A stretch of 18,360 nt of DNA, from assembly GCA_038234815.1 (NCBI GenBank), contig JBBQSU010000075.1:1-18360 (forward strand), read 5' to 3'. The translations under genes and the position numbers were made by a program. Under the pieces are notes generated by a model. It was not told where the DNA came from, made no database searches, and saw only the letters and a program-made list of their open reading frames with translations. Of this stretch, positions 11,263 through 18,360 are shown piece by piece; positions within the stretch are counted from its first letter, which is position 1, and every line of letters starts with the position of its first letter. This stretch comes from JBBQSU01 sp038234815. Its GTDB lineage: Bacteria > Planctomycetota > Phycisphaerae > Tepidisphaerales > Tepidisphaeraceae.

Positions 11263-12528
11263 GTGGGCGATACTCAGGTGATTGAGCGGAGGTATGCGCT
11301 GGCTAAAGAGCAGTTTGCGCAGTGGAACGTGGATACCGAGGCCGCGATCAAGCGGCTGGCAGGGGTGCCGGTAAGCGTGCATTGCTGGCAGGGGGATGAT
11401 GTCGGTGGTTTTGAACGGAAGGCCGAGCTGGGCGGGGGCCTGGCCGTGACCGGAAACTATCCCGGCAAAGCGCGCAGCGTCGATGAACTGCGTAGCGATC
11501 TGCAAAAGGCTTATAGCCTTATTCCCGGCAAGCATCGGCTGAACCTGCACGCCATCTATGGCGAGTTTGGTGGCAAGGCCGTTGATCGAGACGCCATCTT
11601 GCCCGAGCATTTTTCCGGCTGGATGGACTGGGCGGGCCAGCAGGGCATCGGGATGGATTTCAATCCCAGTTTTTTTTCGCATCCCCTGGCCGCCGATGGT
11701 TTTACGCTGGCCCACCGGGATGCCGGCATTCGCCGGTTCTGGGTGGACCACGGTATCGCCTGTCGCAGGATCGGGGCCGAGATCGGGCGAAGGTTGAAGA
11801 ACACCTGCGTGACCAATGTTTGGATTCCCGACGGCTATAAGGATTCGCCGGTGGATCGGTCCACCCCGCGGCGAATTTTGGAGCAATCACTTGATGCGGT
11901 CTTTGCCGAATCGATCGATCCGAAATTGAATCTGGACGCGGTCGAGGGAAAACTGTTCGGGCTGGGGTCGGAAAGCTACGTCGTGGGTAGCCACGAGTTT
12001 TATCTCGGCTATGCGATTCGCAAGAACAAACTGGTGTGCCTCGATGCCGGGCATTATCACCCGACCGAAAGCATGGCGGACAAAATCAGCGCGGTTTTCA
12101 GCAGTCTGAAAGAGATTTTGTTGCACGTCAGTCGCGGGGTGCGCTGGGACAGCGACCACGTGGTGACATTGAATGACGACCTTCTGGCCATCGCGCAGGA
12201 ACTGGTTCGCGGGGATTACCTGTCGCGGACTCACATCGGGCTGGATTATTTCGATGCCAGCATCAATCGGGTGGCCGCGTGGGTGATCGGCACACGCAAC
12301 ATGCTCAAGGCGCTGCTTATCGCCATGCTGGAACCGATCGCGCGTTTGAAGCAGGTGGAAGCCGAGGGCGATTTGACGGCTCGCCTGGCACTTTTGGAGG
12401 ATGTGAAAATGCTGCCGATGGGTGCGGTGTGGGATTTTTACTGCCTGAAGCAGGGCGTGCCCCCCGGTGGCGATTGGCTTGATGAAATCAAGACTTACGA
12501 ACGAATCGTTCTGAGCAAGCGAGGATAA
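11263..12528 (+). CDS. rhaA: L-rhamnose isomerase
   Basis: A 421-residue enzyme converting L-rhamnose to L-rhamnulose, the first step of rhamnose catabolism, in the cytoplasm. The length matches the roughly 420 residues of E. coli RhaA. Family signatures are seen in order: SVHCWQGDDVGGFE, LNLHAIYGE, GIGMDFNPSFFSHP, VWIPDGYKDSPVDRSTPR, KLFGLGSESYVVGSHEFY and CLDAGHYHPTES (Asp261, His264, His266). These include the TIM-barrel metal-binding Glu, Asp and His residues. GTG 11263 is the start, set by the AGGAGG eight bases upstream. Neighbours do not include rhamnulokinase, rhamnulose-phosphate aldolase or a rhamnose regulator, so the rest of the pathway must lie elsewhere. It sits 12 bases downstream of a thiol peroxidase gene, an unusual partner. 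Many planctomycetes degrade fucose- and rhamnose-rich polysaccharides, which fits. Confidence 0.97.
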   Translation: MGDTQVIERRYALAKEQFAQWNVDTEAAIKRLAGVPVSVHCWQGDDVGGFERKAELGGGLAVTGNYPGKARSVDELRSDLQKAYSLIPGKHRLNLHAIYGEFGGKAVDRDAILPEHFSGWMDWAGQQGIGMDFNPSFFSHPLAADGFTLAHRDAGIRRFWVDHGIACRRIGAEIGRRLKNTCVTNVWIPDGYKDSPVDRSTPRRILEQSLDAVFAESIDPKLNLDAVEGKLFGLGSESYVVGSHEFYLGYAIRKNKLVCLDAGHYHPTESMADKISAVFSSLKEILLHVSRGVRWDSDHVVTLNDDLLAIAQELVRGDYLSRTHIGLDYFDASINRVAAWVIGTRNMLKALLIAMLEPIARLKQVEAEGDLTARLALLEDVKMLPMGAVWDFYCLKQGVPPGGDWLDEIKTYERIVLSKRG

Positions 12529-12531
12529 ATC

Positions 12532-12559
12532 TTGACCTTGGGCATTGAAGGGGCATACT
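12532..12559 (+). promoter_or_regulatory. Candidate promoter for the secA leader transcript
   Basis: TTGACC (12532-12537), 16 bases, CATACT (12554-12559): five of six and four of six matches to sigma-70 consensus. It lies just after the rhaA stop. Transcription would begin near 12566, almost at the TTG that opens the leader ORF, which would then be leaderless or start at a later codon. A competing -10 (TATCAT, 12913-12918) sits closer to secA but has no good -35. Confidence 0.45.
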
Positions 12560-12567
12560 GAATAGTC

Positions 12568-12876
12568 TTGAGACGTTTGATACCGAGAACTCGCCAATTT
12601 CTGGTGGTGGCGTTGGTGGCTACGGCGCTTTGCGCCGATGGCGTGGCCAAGGCCGCGCCGGCGTTGCGCCCGCAGGTGCAGCAGATGGCGACCCGCTTTG
12701 CCCGGCGGCTGACCAGTGGTTTCCGCCAGGCGGTGCCAAGCTCGGCGGTGTTGCAAAGGCGGTCCGAGGGGGCGGATATCCAGGCGCAAGGCAGTCGTGC
12801 AATCGACTGCGCGCAGTCTTTTTCCCCGATCGTGATGTCTCCTTTCCATTGCCGACTTCCCCCGCCGGCGGCTTAA
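12568..12876 (+). CDS. Putative exported leader polypeptide upstream of secA (SecM-like arrangement)
   Basis: A 102-codon ORF in the rhaA-secA gap. I do not recognise its sequence. Starting from TTG 12568, it encodes a clear Sec signal peptide: basic MRRLIPRTRQ, hydrophobic FLVVALVATAL, and a likely cleavage after VAKA. A short basic helix-prone stretch (QVQQMATRFARRLTSGFRQ) and a C-terminal tail ending CRLPPPAA follow. The third codon positions are strongly G/C through about codon 70, as expected for translated sequence, and less so in the tail. Ribosome-binding sequence is poor: AAGGGG is 14 bases away. E. coli secM likewise encodes a small exported chain directly upstream of secA, where arrest of its translation raises secA expression. 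Here a consecutive Pro triplet, a known ribosome-slowing sequence, lies next to the stop. A regulatory role is inference; a simple small secreted protein, or a non-coding leader, is possible. Confidence 0.5.
   Translation: MRRLIPRTRQFLVVALVATALCADGVAKAAPALRPQVQQMATRFARRLTSGFRQAVPSSAVLQRRSEGADIQAQGSRAIDCAQSFSPIVMSPFHCRLPPPAA
12791..12823 (+). promoter_or_regulatory. Attenuator-like A / A-prime / A repeat with T run, in secA leader
   Basis: GCAGTCG (12791-12797), TGCAAT, CGACTGC (12804-12810) form a seven-base-pair hairpin. The second arm also belongs to the perfect 14-base palindrome GACTGCGCGCAGTC (12805-12818), which can fold as a five-base-pair hairpin with loop CGCG and is followed directly by TTTTT (12819-12823). 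The middle arm can therefore pair with only one of its partners at a time: the left pairing would prevent the terminator-like hairpin, and the right pairing would make it. The terminator stem is short, so its strength is doubtful. Confidence 0.4.
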
Positions 12877-12967
12877 TCCATTTCCGGTTCGGTATCGGTA
12901 TTCTGTAATAGTTATCATGTTCCTCGGCGGCGCGCGTCGCCTCCATTCGTCCTTCCAAGGTGTTTTC

Positions 12968-15900
12968 ATGGCCCTCACTGTTGGCAAAGTCCTCATCAAA
13001 GTTTTCGGCAGTCGAAACGAACGTTTACTCAAGCGCTATCGCAAGATCGTCGAGCAGATTAACGCCTTTGAACCGAAGGTCAGTTCCATGACCGACCCGG
13101 AACTGCACGCGCGCACGCAGGAACTCCGCGAAGGGCTGATCGCCAAGAATCTGAAGCCGATGGAGGTTATGCCGGAGGCGTTTGCGCTGATTCGTGAATC
13201 CATGGACCGGCACATCGGCATCCGGGCGATTTTCAATCCTGAAACCAATTTCGATCCCGAACAATTCGATGACGAAATGCTCCAGGCGTATGACCAGGTG
13301 CAGAAGGCGATGATCAGCACGGGCCAGAGCTGGGAGCGCGTGCCCATCCCGCCGCAAATTTACGACGCGGTTCGGAAGCTGTATCCCGAGAGCCGCCCGC
13401 CGTTCCGGGCCAGATGCTTTGACGTCCAGCTTATAGGCGGGCTGGTGTTGTACGAAGGCAAAATCGCGGAAATGGCGACAGGTGAAGGAAAGACGTTCGT
13501 AGCCCCGCTGGCCTGTTTCATGCGCGTGCTGGAGGGCTTTAAGTGCCACGTGGTGACGGTGAACGATTACCTGGTGCGTCGTGACGCATCGTGGGTTCGA
13601 TCGGCATTTGAAAACCTTGGCGTGAGCGTCGGATTTATTCAGAGCGATTTCGAGCCTGGCGGTGAAGCCCGCGGACTGGCTTACAAGTGTGACATCACCT
13701 ACGGCACCAACAGCGAGTTCGGATTTGACTTCCTTCGAGACAACATGAAGGAAAAAGCCGAATTGCAGGTGCAAGGCCCGCTGGATTTTGCGATCGTTGA
13801 CGAGGTGGACAGCATTCTGATCGACGAGGCACGTACCCCGTTAATTATCTCCGGTGCTGCGCACGACGACGCGCCGAAATATCGGGCGGCCGATGTTGTT
13901 GCGCGGAAAATGCTGGAATTGAACAAGACCTGGGACGAGAACGAGAGAAAGATCGACGCGGCCAAGCGCGCCATGAAGGCCGCCGAGGGGGACGAGGACA
14001 AGGTGAAGGGCAAGGACAAGCGCGAGCTGGAACTGGTTCGCGCTCGTCAGGCCCAGGCAGAAAAGGCATTGACTGAGGCCGAAGCGAAGAAGTCGTCGCT
14101 GGTGCAGTATTACGAAGTGGAACTGGATCGTAAGAGCGTGCATCTGACGCACGAAGGCGTGAGCGCGGCGCAGGACGCTGCCGGCGTGGGCAGCTTTTAT
14201 GTCGGCAATAACATGGAGTGGCCGCATTTGATGGAGCAGTCGCTGCGCGCCCATGCGGTTTATGAAAAGGACAAGGATTATGTGATCGAGCGGGGGCAGG
14301 GTGGGCAGATGGAAGTGGTGATCGTGGACGAATACACGGGCCGCAAGATGGCGGGTCGGCAGTGGTCGGACGGATTGCACCAGGCGGTGGAGGCGAAGGA
14401 GCGGGTGCCGATCAAGCAGGAGACGCAGACGCTGGCAACGATCACGCTTCAGAATTTTTTCAAAATGTACAAGTCGCTGTCGGGCATGACGGGCACGGCC
14501 CAGACCGAGGCCGAGGAATTCAGCAAAATCTATCGGCTGGAAGTCGTCACCATTCCCACCAATCGTCCCATCGCCCGCAAGGACCATGAAGACCGGGTTT
14601 ACCGATCGGAGAAGGAAAAGTGGGAAGCGATTATCGACGAGATCAAGGAGACGGCCGATGCCGGCCGCCCGGTGCTGGTGGGCACCACCAGCGTGGAAAA
14701 GAGCGAGATGCTTTCGACCATGCTGAAGCGAAAATATGGCGTGGAACACGAGGTGCTTAACGCCAAGTATCACGAGCGTGAAGCCATGATCGTGGCCAAG
14801 GCCGGCGAGCAGATTAAGGATGCGGCGGGGAAAATGATCGGCCAGGTAACGATCGCCACGAACATGGCCGGTCGCGGAACGGACATCAAGCTGACCAAGG
14901 CCACGACCCCGGCGGGGGGCCTGCATGTGATCGGCACGGAGCGTCACACGGCGCGGCGCATCGACAACCAGCTTCGCGGGCGATCGGGCCGGCAGGGAGA
15001 CCCGGGTTCTTCGCGGTTTTATATCTCGCTGCAAGACGATTTGATGAAGATGTTTGCCGGCGAGTGGACGATCCGGGTGCTTGGCTGGCTGGGCATGGAA
15101 GAGGGAATGGCCATTGAGGACAAGCGCATCACCAAGGGGATCATCCGCGCGCAGAAGAAGGTGGAAGAGCGGAACTTTCTGGCTCGCAAGAACCTGCTGG
15201 AATACGACGAAGTGATGGACCATCAGCGGACGACGTTTTATGGCATGCGTCAGAAGGTGCTGGAAGGCCGCGACGTTGACCAGGTGATCTGGAGCATGAT
15301 CGGCGAGGCCATCACCGATGCGGTGGACAAGTATGTGACGCAGGATGTTGTCGCGGCGACGATCTGCGAATGGGCGAAGATGAACTATGAGGTGAGCATC
15401 GAGCCGGCCGATCTGCGCGGGATGCGCGACATTCAATCGCTGGAAGGGTACATCAAGAACATGGCCCGCGCCGAAGCGGCCACGACCATCACCGCCACAC
15501 TGGGTGAGTACATGGGCGAAGGCGAGACCGAGCAGTCGCAAAGCTGGGACGTGAAGGGACTGGCTGGGTGGGCCAAGAGCCGTTTTCAGGTCACGCTCAA
15601 TCCCGCCGAGATCAAGCGCATGGACGAAGGCGAGCTTGAAGATCGCCTGCGCACGGCCGCGATAGCGCAGATCGACACCCGCGACGTTAATGGCATCATG
15701 CCCTTCCTGGAAAAGCATTATGCCGAGACGCAGCTTTCGCAATGGGCGATGGAGAAGTTTGGTGTGGAAGTCTCGGCCGAGGAAATCACCGAAACGGGGC
15801 TGGAGGCGCGCTCAACCCCCGCTGCGGCCATTGCCGAGATGATTGATAAGCGCGCCCGCGCGGCTTATGCCCGTCGCGAGGTTGAATATCCGGTGGATCA

Positions 15901-16774
15901 TGTGTTGACCTACGCCTTCGGGGGTGAAGGCGGCACCACCGACAACGCCTACGCCGCCGACTGGGTACGCGCATGGGCCAAGGGTAAGTACAACATCGAC
16001 CTGCCCATCGACCATATCCGCAGGCAGACGATCTACGAATTGCACGCGGAACTGGTGGAGCATCAGCGCCGCTTCCTGGAAGGCGGGGCATTGGAAGCCG
16101 AGGTGGACCAGATGCTGGCCGACAACCCCTCAGCGGCCACGCTGGCCAGCCGGTTTACCGAGCGGTTCAACACAAGAATTAGGCCGGAGGACCTGACGGT
16201 TCGGCCGGTGGCACCCAGCGATTCAGAAGATGACCAGCCGACGACCGCCCGCGAACTTTTGCGCTTGCGGGCGCGGCAGGTGCTGCGAAAAGAACTGACC
16301 GATCTCGAACAGTTCGTCCTCATCCAGATTTTCGACCAAAGCTGGAAAGATCATTTGTATGCGATGGACATGCTCAAAGGTGGAATCGGCCTCCACGCCT
16401 TCGCCGAGCGCGATCCGCGGGTGCTGTTTAAGAAGGAAGGCTTCGAATACTTCCAGCAGATGATGGCGGGCATTCGAGACAAGGTGACAGACCTGATTTT
16501 CCGCGCGCGGATCATGGGAGCGGTGGAGCGCAAGAGCGCCTACAACGTCACCTCGGCCACGCACGAAGCGACCAGCAGCTATGGCGTCGGCGAAACGGTC
16601 CAACCGGCCGCCCCGACCGACCCGCTGCCGGCAGAAGCCGCTTCGGGCAACGAGGAAACCGCTGTCCGTGTGAAGACCATTGTCCGCGAGAAGGCCAAGG
16701 TCGGCCGTAACGACCCATGCCCCTGCGGAAGCGGAAAGAAGTACAAGCACTGCTGCGGGCAGAACGTGGCGTAA
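12968..16774 (+). CDS. secA: Protein translocase motor ATPase SecA, long form
   Basis: A 1268-residue SecA, the cytoplasmic ATPase that pushes preproteins through SecYEG; E. coli SecA has 901. Start ATG 12968 is backed by AAGGTG at 12957-12962 and the family-like N-terminus ending in VFGSRNER; an in-frame ATG at 12917 is rejected. Walker A is MATGEGKT (169-176), DEVD at 278-281, followed by SILIDEARTPLIISG. The conserved YTGRKMAGRQWSDGLHQA, GMTGTA, TNMAGRGTDI and RGRSGRQGDPG blocks are present. The two-helix-finger region is around Trp1126 (QSWKDHLYAMD). The C-terminal zinc motif CPCGSGKKYKHCC is at 1251-1263. There are two expansions: a charged, coiled-coil-like insertion at about residues 322-378, and about 250 residues at 795-1075 carrying repeated W-A-K units. 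No frameshift. It lies behind a possible regulatory leader and ahead of exported proteins. Confidence 0.98.
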   Translation: MALTVGKVLIKVFGSRNERLLKRYRKIVEQINAFEPKVSSMTDPELHARTQELREGLIAKNLKPMEVMPEAFALIRESMDRHIGIRAIFNPETNFDPEQFDDEMLQAYDQVQKAMISTGQSWERVPIPPQIYDAVRKLYPESRPPFRARCFDVQLIGGLVLYEGKIAEMATGEGKTFVAPLACFMRVLEGFKCHVVTVNDYLVRRDASWVRSAFENLGVSVGFIQSDFEPGGEARGLAYKCDITYGTNSEFGFDFLRDNMKEKAELQVQGPLDFAIVDEVDSILIDEARTPLIISGAAHDDAPKYRAADVVARKMLELNKTWDENERKIDAAKRAMKAAEGDEDKVKGKDKRELELVRARQAQAEKALTEAEAKKSSLVQYYEVELDRKSVHLTHEGVSAAQDAAGVGSFYVGNNMEWPHLMEQSLRAHAVYEKDKDYVIERGQGGQMEVVIVDEYTGRKMAGRQWSDGLHQAVEAKERVPIKQETQTLATITLQNFFKMYKSLSGMTGTAQTEAEEFSKIYRLEVVTIPTNRPIARKDHEDRVYRSEKEKWEAIIDEIKETADAGRPVLVGTTSVEKSEMLSTMLKRKYGVEHEVLNAKYHEREAMIVAKAGEQIKDAAGKMIGQVTIATNMAGRGTDIKLTKATTPAGGLHVIGTERHTARRIDNQLRGRSGRQGDPGSSRFYISLQDDLMKMFAGEWTIRVLGWLGMEEGMAIEDKRITKGIIRAQKKVEERNFLARKNLLEYDEVMDHQRTTFYGMRQKVLEGRDVDQVIWSMIGEAITDAVDKYVTQDVVAATICEWAKMNYEVSIEPADLRGMRDIQSLEGYIKNMARAEAATTITATLGEYMGEGETEQSQSWDVKGLAGWAKSRFQVTLNPAEIKRMDEGELEDRLRTAAIAQIDTRDVNGIMPFLEKHYAETQLSQWAMEKFGVEVSAEEITETGLEARSTPAAAIAEMIDKRARAAYARREVEYPVDHVLTYAFGGEGGTTDNAYAADWVRAWAKGKYNIDLPIDHIRRQTIYELHAELVEHQRRFLEGGALEAEVDQMLADNPSAATLASRFTERFNTRIRPEDLTVRPVAPSDSEDDQPTTARELLRLRARQVLRKELTDLEQFVLIQIFDQSWKDHLYAMDMLKGGIGLHAFAERDPRVLFKKEGFEYFQQMMAGIRDKVTDLIFRARIMGAVERKSAYNVTSATHEATSSYGVGETVQPAAPTDPLPAEAASGNEETAVRVKTIVREKAKVGRNDPCPCGSGKKYKHCCGQNVA

Positions 16775-16864
16775 TATTTCGTCCATTGTGGCCTGTGCTG
16801 CCGCAACACAAAGATTGTCGATGGTGGCCGGGAACTTTTCCTTCCCTGCGGCGTCCAAGTAGCA

Positions 16865-16891
16865 TGACGTTCAGAGAGCAACGTCACTTTT
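16865..16891 (+). terminator. Possible weak terminator after secA
   Basis: TGACGTT (16865-16871), loop CAGAGAGC, AACGTCA (16880-16886), then CTTTT. The seven-base-pair stem with only four T is weaker than the rpoC terminator, and the Shine-Dalgarno of the next gene (GAGGA, 16898-16902) begins just after it. It may instead be a leader hairpin of that gene. Confidence 0.4.
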
Positions 16892-16909
16892 GCTTACGAG
16901 GACACCCTT

Positions 16910-18115
16910 ATGCGTCATCCATTTCCCGTTCGCCGGGCATTAGTATTGGCATTCTTTGCCGGATCGAGCTTTCTGGCCGATCAATCGCACGCCCGCATCA
17001 AGCTCATCACGCTGCCGGTGCGCCAGCGGGTGGAAATTCAGCTCGATCATCCCAGCGCCACGCTGGTTGAAGAAGAGCGCATCGTCCCGCTCGTGCAGGG
17101 CACAAATCAGGTCGATTTTTCTTGGGCCAATACCGCGATCGATGCCAACACCATTTTGTTTCGAGTGATGGGGCCGGTGGAAGGCAAAGACCTTCAGGTC
17201 AACGTGCTTTCGGTCAGCTATCCGCCCAATGAAAATGCCCTGGTGTGGCAGGTGTCGGCCAGCGCGTCGGGTTCGGCCCGCGTGCGCATCAGTTATCTGC
17301 TGGGCAACCTTTCCAAGTCGTTTAACTATCGCGCCGTTGCGGACAAGGACGAAACCTCGCTCGATTTATTGCAGTACATCCGCATCAACAACCTGGCCAA
17401 TGAATCTTTCGGCTCGACCGGCCTGTGGGCGGGGTTTGGGCCGAGATTTCTCAAGCCCATCGGCCTCAACGAAACCAAGGAAATGCTCATGCAGAGCTAT
17501 GCCAAGGTTCCCATCACCAAGACCTACAGTTGCAACCCGGCAGAGTTCGATTATCTCGACCGGGCACAAAACAAGCTGCGCGTTCCGATGCACTATGTGC
17601 TGAAAAACGCCAAGGCCAATCAAATGGGCCTGGCGGCGTTGCAGTTTGGCAAGGTTCGCATTTTTCAGGACGACGGCCGCGGCACCACCGCGTTCACCGG
17701 CGAGGACTGGGGAAAATTTACGCCCATCGATGACGAGATGAAGCTGTACCTGGGCGTCGCGCAGGACATCGTGGTCAAGCGGACGATCGCGCGCAACGAT
17801 CGCAAGCGTATCGCGGGGAATCTCGAAGACACCGACGTGGTGGTGCAATACGAGATCGAGAATTTCAAGGACAAGGCTGTGACGCTGGACGTGGCCGAAA
17901 GCCTGCGGCAAATCCGCCAGGAGGTTCGTGGCGATACCGGCCGGGACGTGCAGTGGGAACTGGGGAAGGAAACCACGTTTGAAGGCGGGCCTGATGCGAT
18001 CAAGACCACCTTCGACACTGCGGTCTTCCACGTCAAACTGCCCCCGCGAGGCGCTGATGGCAAAGCCGAAAAGATCACGCAAAAGTTCCATCTGATTATC
18101 AAAAACGAGTGGTAA
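16910..18115 (+). CDS. Exported DUF4139-like protein
   Basis: A 401-residue protein; ATG 16910 has GAGGA at 16898-16902. The first 28 residues form a signal peptide (RR n-region, hydrophobic ALVLAFFAGSSFLA, probable cleavage after SHA). Near residues 34-72 is an N-terminal beta-rich segment ending GTNQVDFSWANTAID, resembling the start of DUF4139/MuiA-type proteins. The C-terminal half has the pattern I recall for DUF4139: QFGKVRIFQDDG, FTGEDWGKFTPID, LYLGVAQDIVVKRT, then VQYEIENFKDKAVTLDV, a typical 'ExxNxKDxPVTLxV' beta-sandwich edge. The molecular role of these proteins is unclear; they are extracytoplasmic in this setting. The following gene begins with a homologous N-terminal segment, so the two are tandem paralogs, probably co-transcribed. 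No catalytic motif is visible. Confidence 0.75.
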   Translation: MRHPFPVRRALVLAFFAGSSFLADQSHARIKLITLPVRQRVEIQLDHPSATLVEEERIVPLVQGTNQVDFSWANTAIDANTILFRVMGPVEGKDLQVNVLSVSYPPNENALVWQVSASASGSARVRISYLLGNLSKSFNYRAVADKDETSLDLLQYIRINNLANESFGSTGLWAGFGPRFLKPIGLNETKEMLMQSYAKVPITKTYSCNPAEFDYLDRAQNKLRVPMHYVLKNAKANQMGLAALQFGKVRIFQDDGRGTTAFTGEDWGKFTPIDDEMKLYLGVAQDIVVKRTIARNDRKRIAGNLEDTDVVVQYEIENFKDKAVTLDVAESLRQIRQEVRGDTGRDVQWELGKETTFEGGPDAIKTTFDTAVFHVKLPPRGADGKAEKITQKFHLIIKNEW

Positions 18116-18172
18116 TGCTCCTTGCGCCCCGCCTGAACGCGTGTTCACCAAATATAACCAACGGAATACACC

Positions 18173-18360
18173 ATGATTCGCAAACTGATCCTCTTCGTGG
18201 CCCTGTTCGCCGGCTTGGCCCGCGCCGAGAACGTCGATCTTTCGACGGTTCCCACGCGGGCGAGCGTTCAACTGACGATTTACAACTCCGAAGACCTGAC
18301 GCTGGTTCGAGAAACGCGCCAGGTAACCTTTAAGAAGGGAATCAATCCGCTCCAGTTCAG
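18173..18360 (+). CDS. Second exported DUF4139-like protein (cut by window end)
   Basis: An open frame from ATG 18173 running off the window; 62 full codons are visible. It has a clear signal peptide (MIRKLILFVALFAGLARA, cleavage before ENVD), then a segment TVPTRASVQLTIYNSEDLTL and GINPLQF. This aligns to residues 34-70 of the preceding protein with shared Thr-x-Pro-x-Arg, Leu-Val, and Gly-x-Asn-x-x-x-Phe positions. The ribosome-binding sequence is weak (ACGGAATACACC). The gap to the preceding gene is 57 bases with no terminator visible, so they probably share an mRNA. The full domain content lies outside the window. Confidence 0.75.
   Translation, partial: MIRKLILFVALFAGLARAENVDLSTVPTRASVQLTIYNSEDLTLVRETRQVTFKKGINPLQF

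Noticed and set aside
12630..12908. Alternative plus-strand frame over the secA leader
   Set aside because: Its translation is Gly/Ala/Arg-rich without a signal peptide; the 12568 frame has the coding-like third-position pattern and the signal peptide.
12917..12967. Upstream ATG for SecA at 12917
   Set aside because: The 17 added residues are not SecA-like, and a correctly spaced AAGGTG precedes ATG 12968.
13841..15742. Minus-strand open frame of 633 codons inside secA
   Set aside because: Antisense shadow of secA with the same His/Leu/Arg-rich composition; the plus frame is unmistakably SecA.

Overview
The window is one strand (all genes on +) of a moderately GC-rich bacterial chromosome and is largely housekeeping sequence. 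The most likely source is a planctomycete, possibly of the Phycisphaerae. The clues are an unusually long SecA (1268 residues) with an expanded helical region, a secreted pseudopilin/DUF1559-like small protein, a small 'PFIPFRIVMNSG' protein of a type I associate with Planctomycetota, secreted DUF4139-like proteins, and several genes with weak Shine-Dalgarno sequences. This placement is inference from remembered family traits, not from a search.

Layout: 1-474 is the C-terminal end of rpoB. Two small translationally coupled genes (471-686, 679-936) lie between rpoB and rpoC. A perfect palindromic hairpin (966-984) follows, then rpoC (1010-5413) and a strong intrinsic terminator (5436-5471). 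Next come a small exported protein (5537-5953), a 357-base gap without a convincing gene, topA (6311-9025), a GT4 glycosyltransferase (9289-10545), a probably exported glutathione/thioredoxin peroxidase (10630-11250) coupled to L-rhamnose isomerase rhaA (11263-12528), a secA leader region with a small signal-peptide ORF (12568-12876), secA (12968-16774), and a tandem pair of exported DUF4139-like proteins (16910-18115 and 18173 to the window edge).

The rpoB/rpoC block makes RNA polymerase beta and beta-prime, topA relaxes transcription-generated negative supercoils, and secA drives export. Six other products, including the secA leader ORF, look membrane-bound or exported. No tRNA, rRNA, CRISPR array, transposase or phage gene is visible.

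The best candidate for something new is the secA leader. It holds a 102-codon ORF with a classic Sec signal peptide whose product ends in Arg-Leu-Pro-Pro-Pro-Ala-Ala. Embedded in it is an A / A-prime / A repeat that can form two mutually exclusive hairpins, the second followed by five T. This resembles the logic of gamma-proteobacterial SecM (a secreted nascent chain upstream of secA that reports export activity), but the sequence is unrelated as far as I can see. A second notable item is a run of four to five diverged copies of one helical motif inside SecA.
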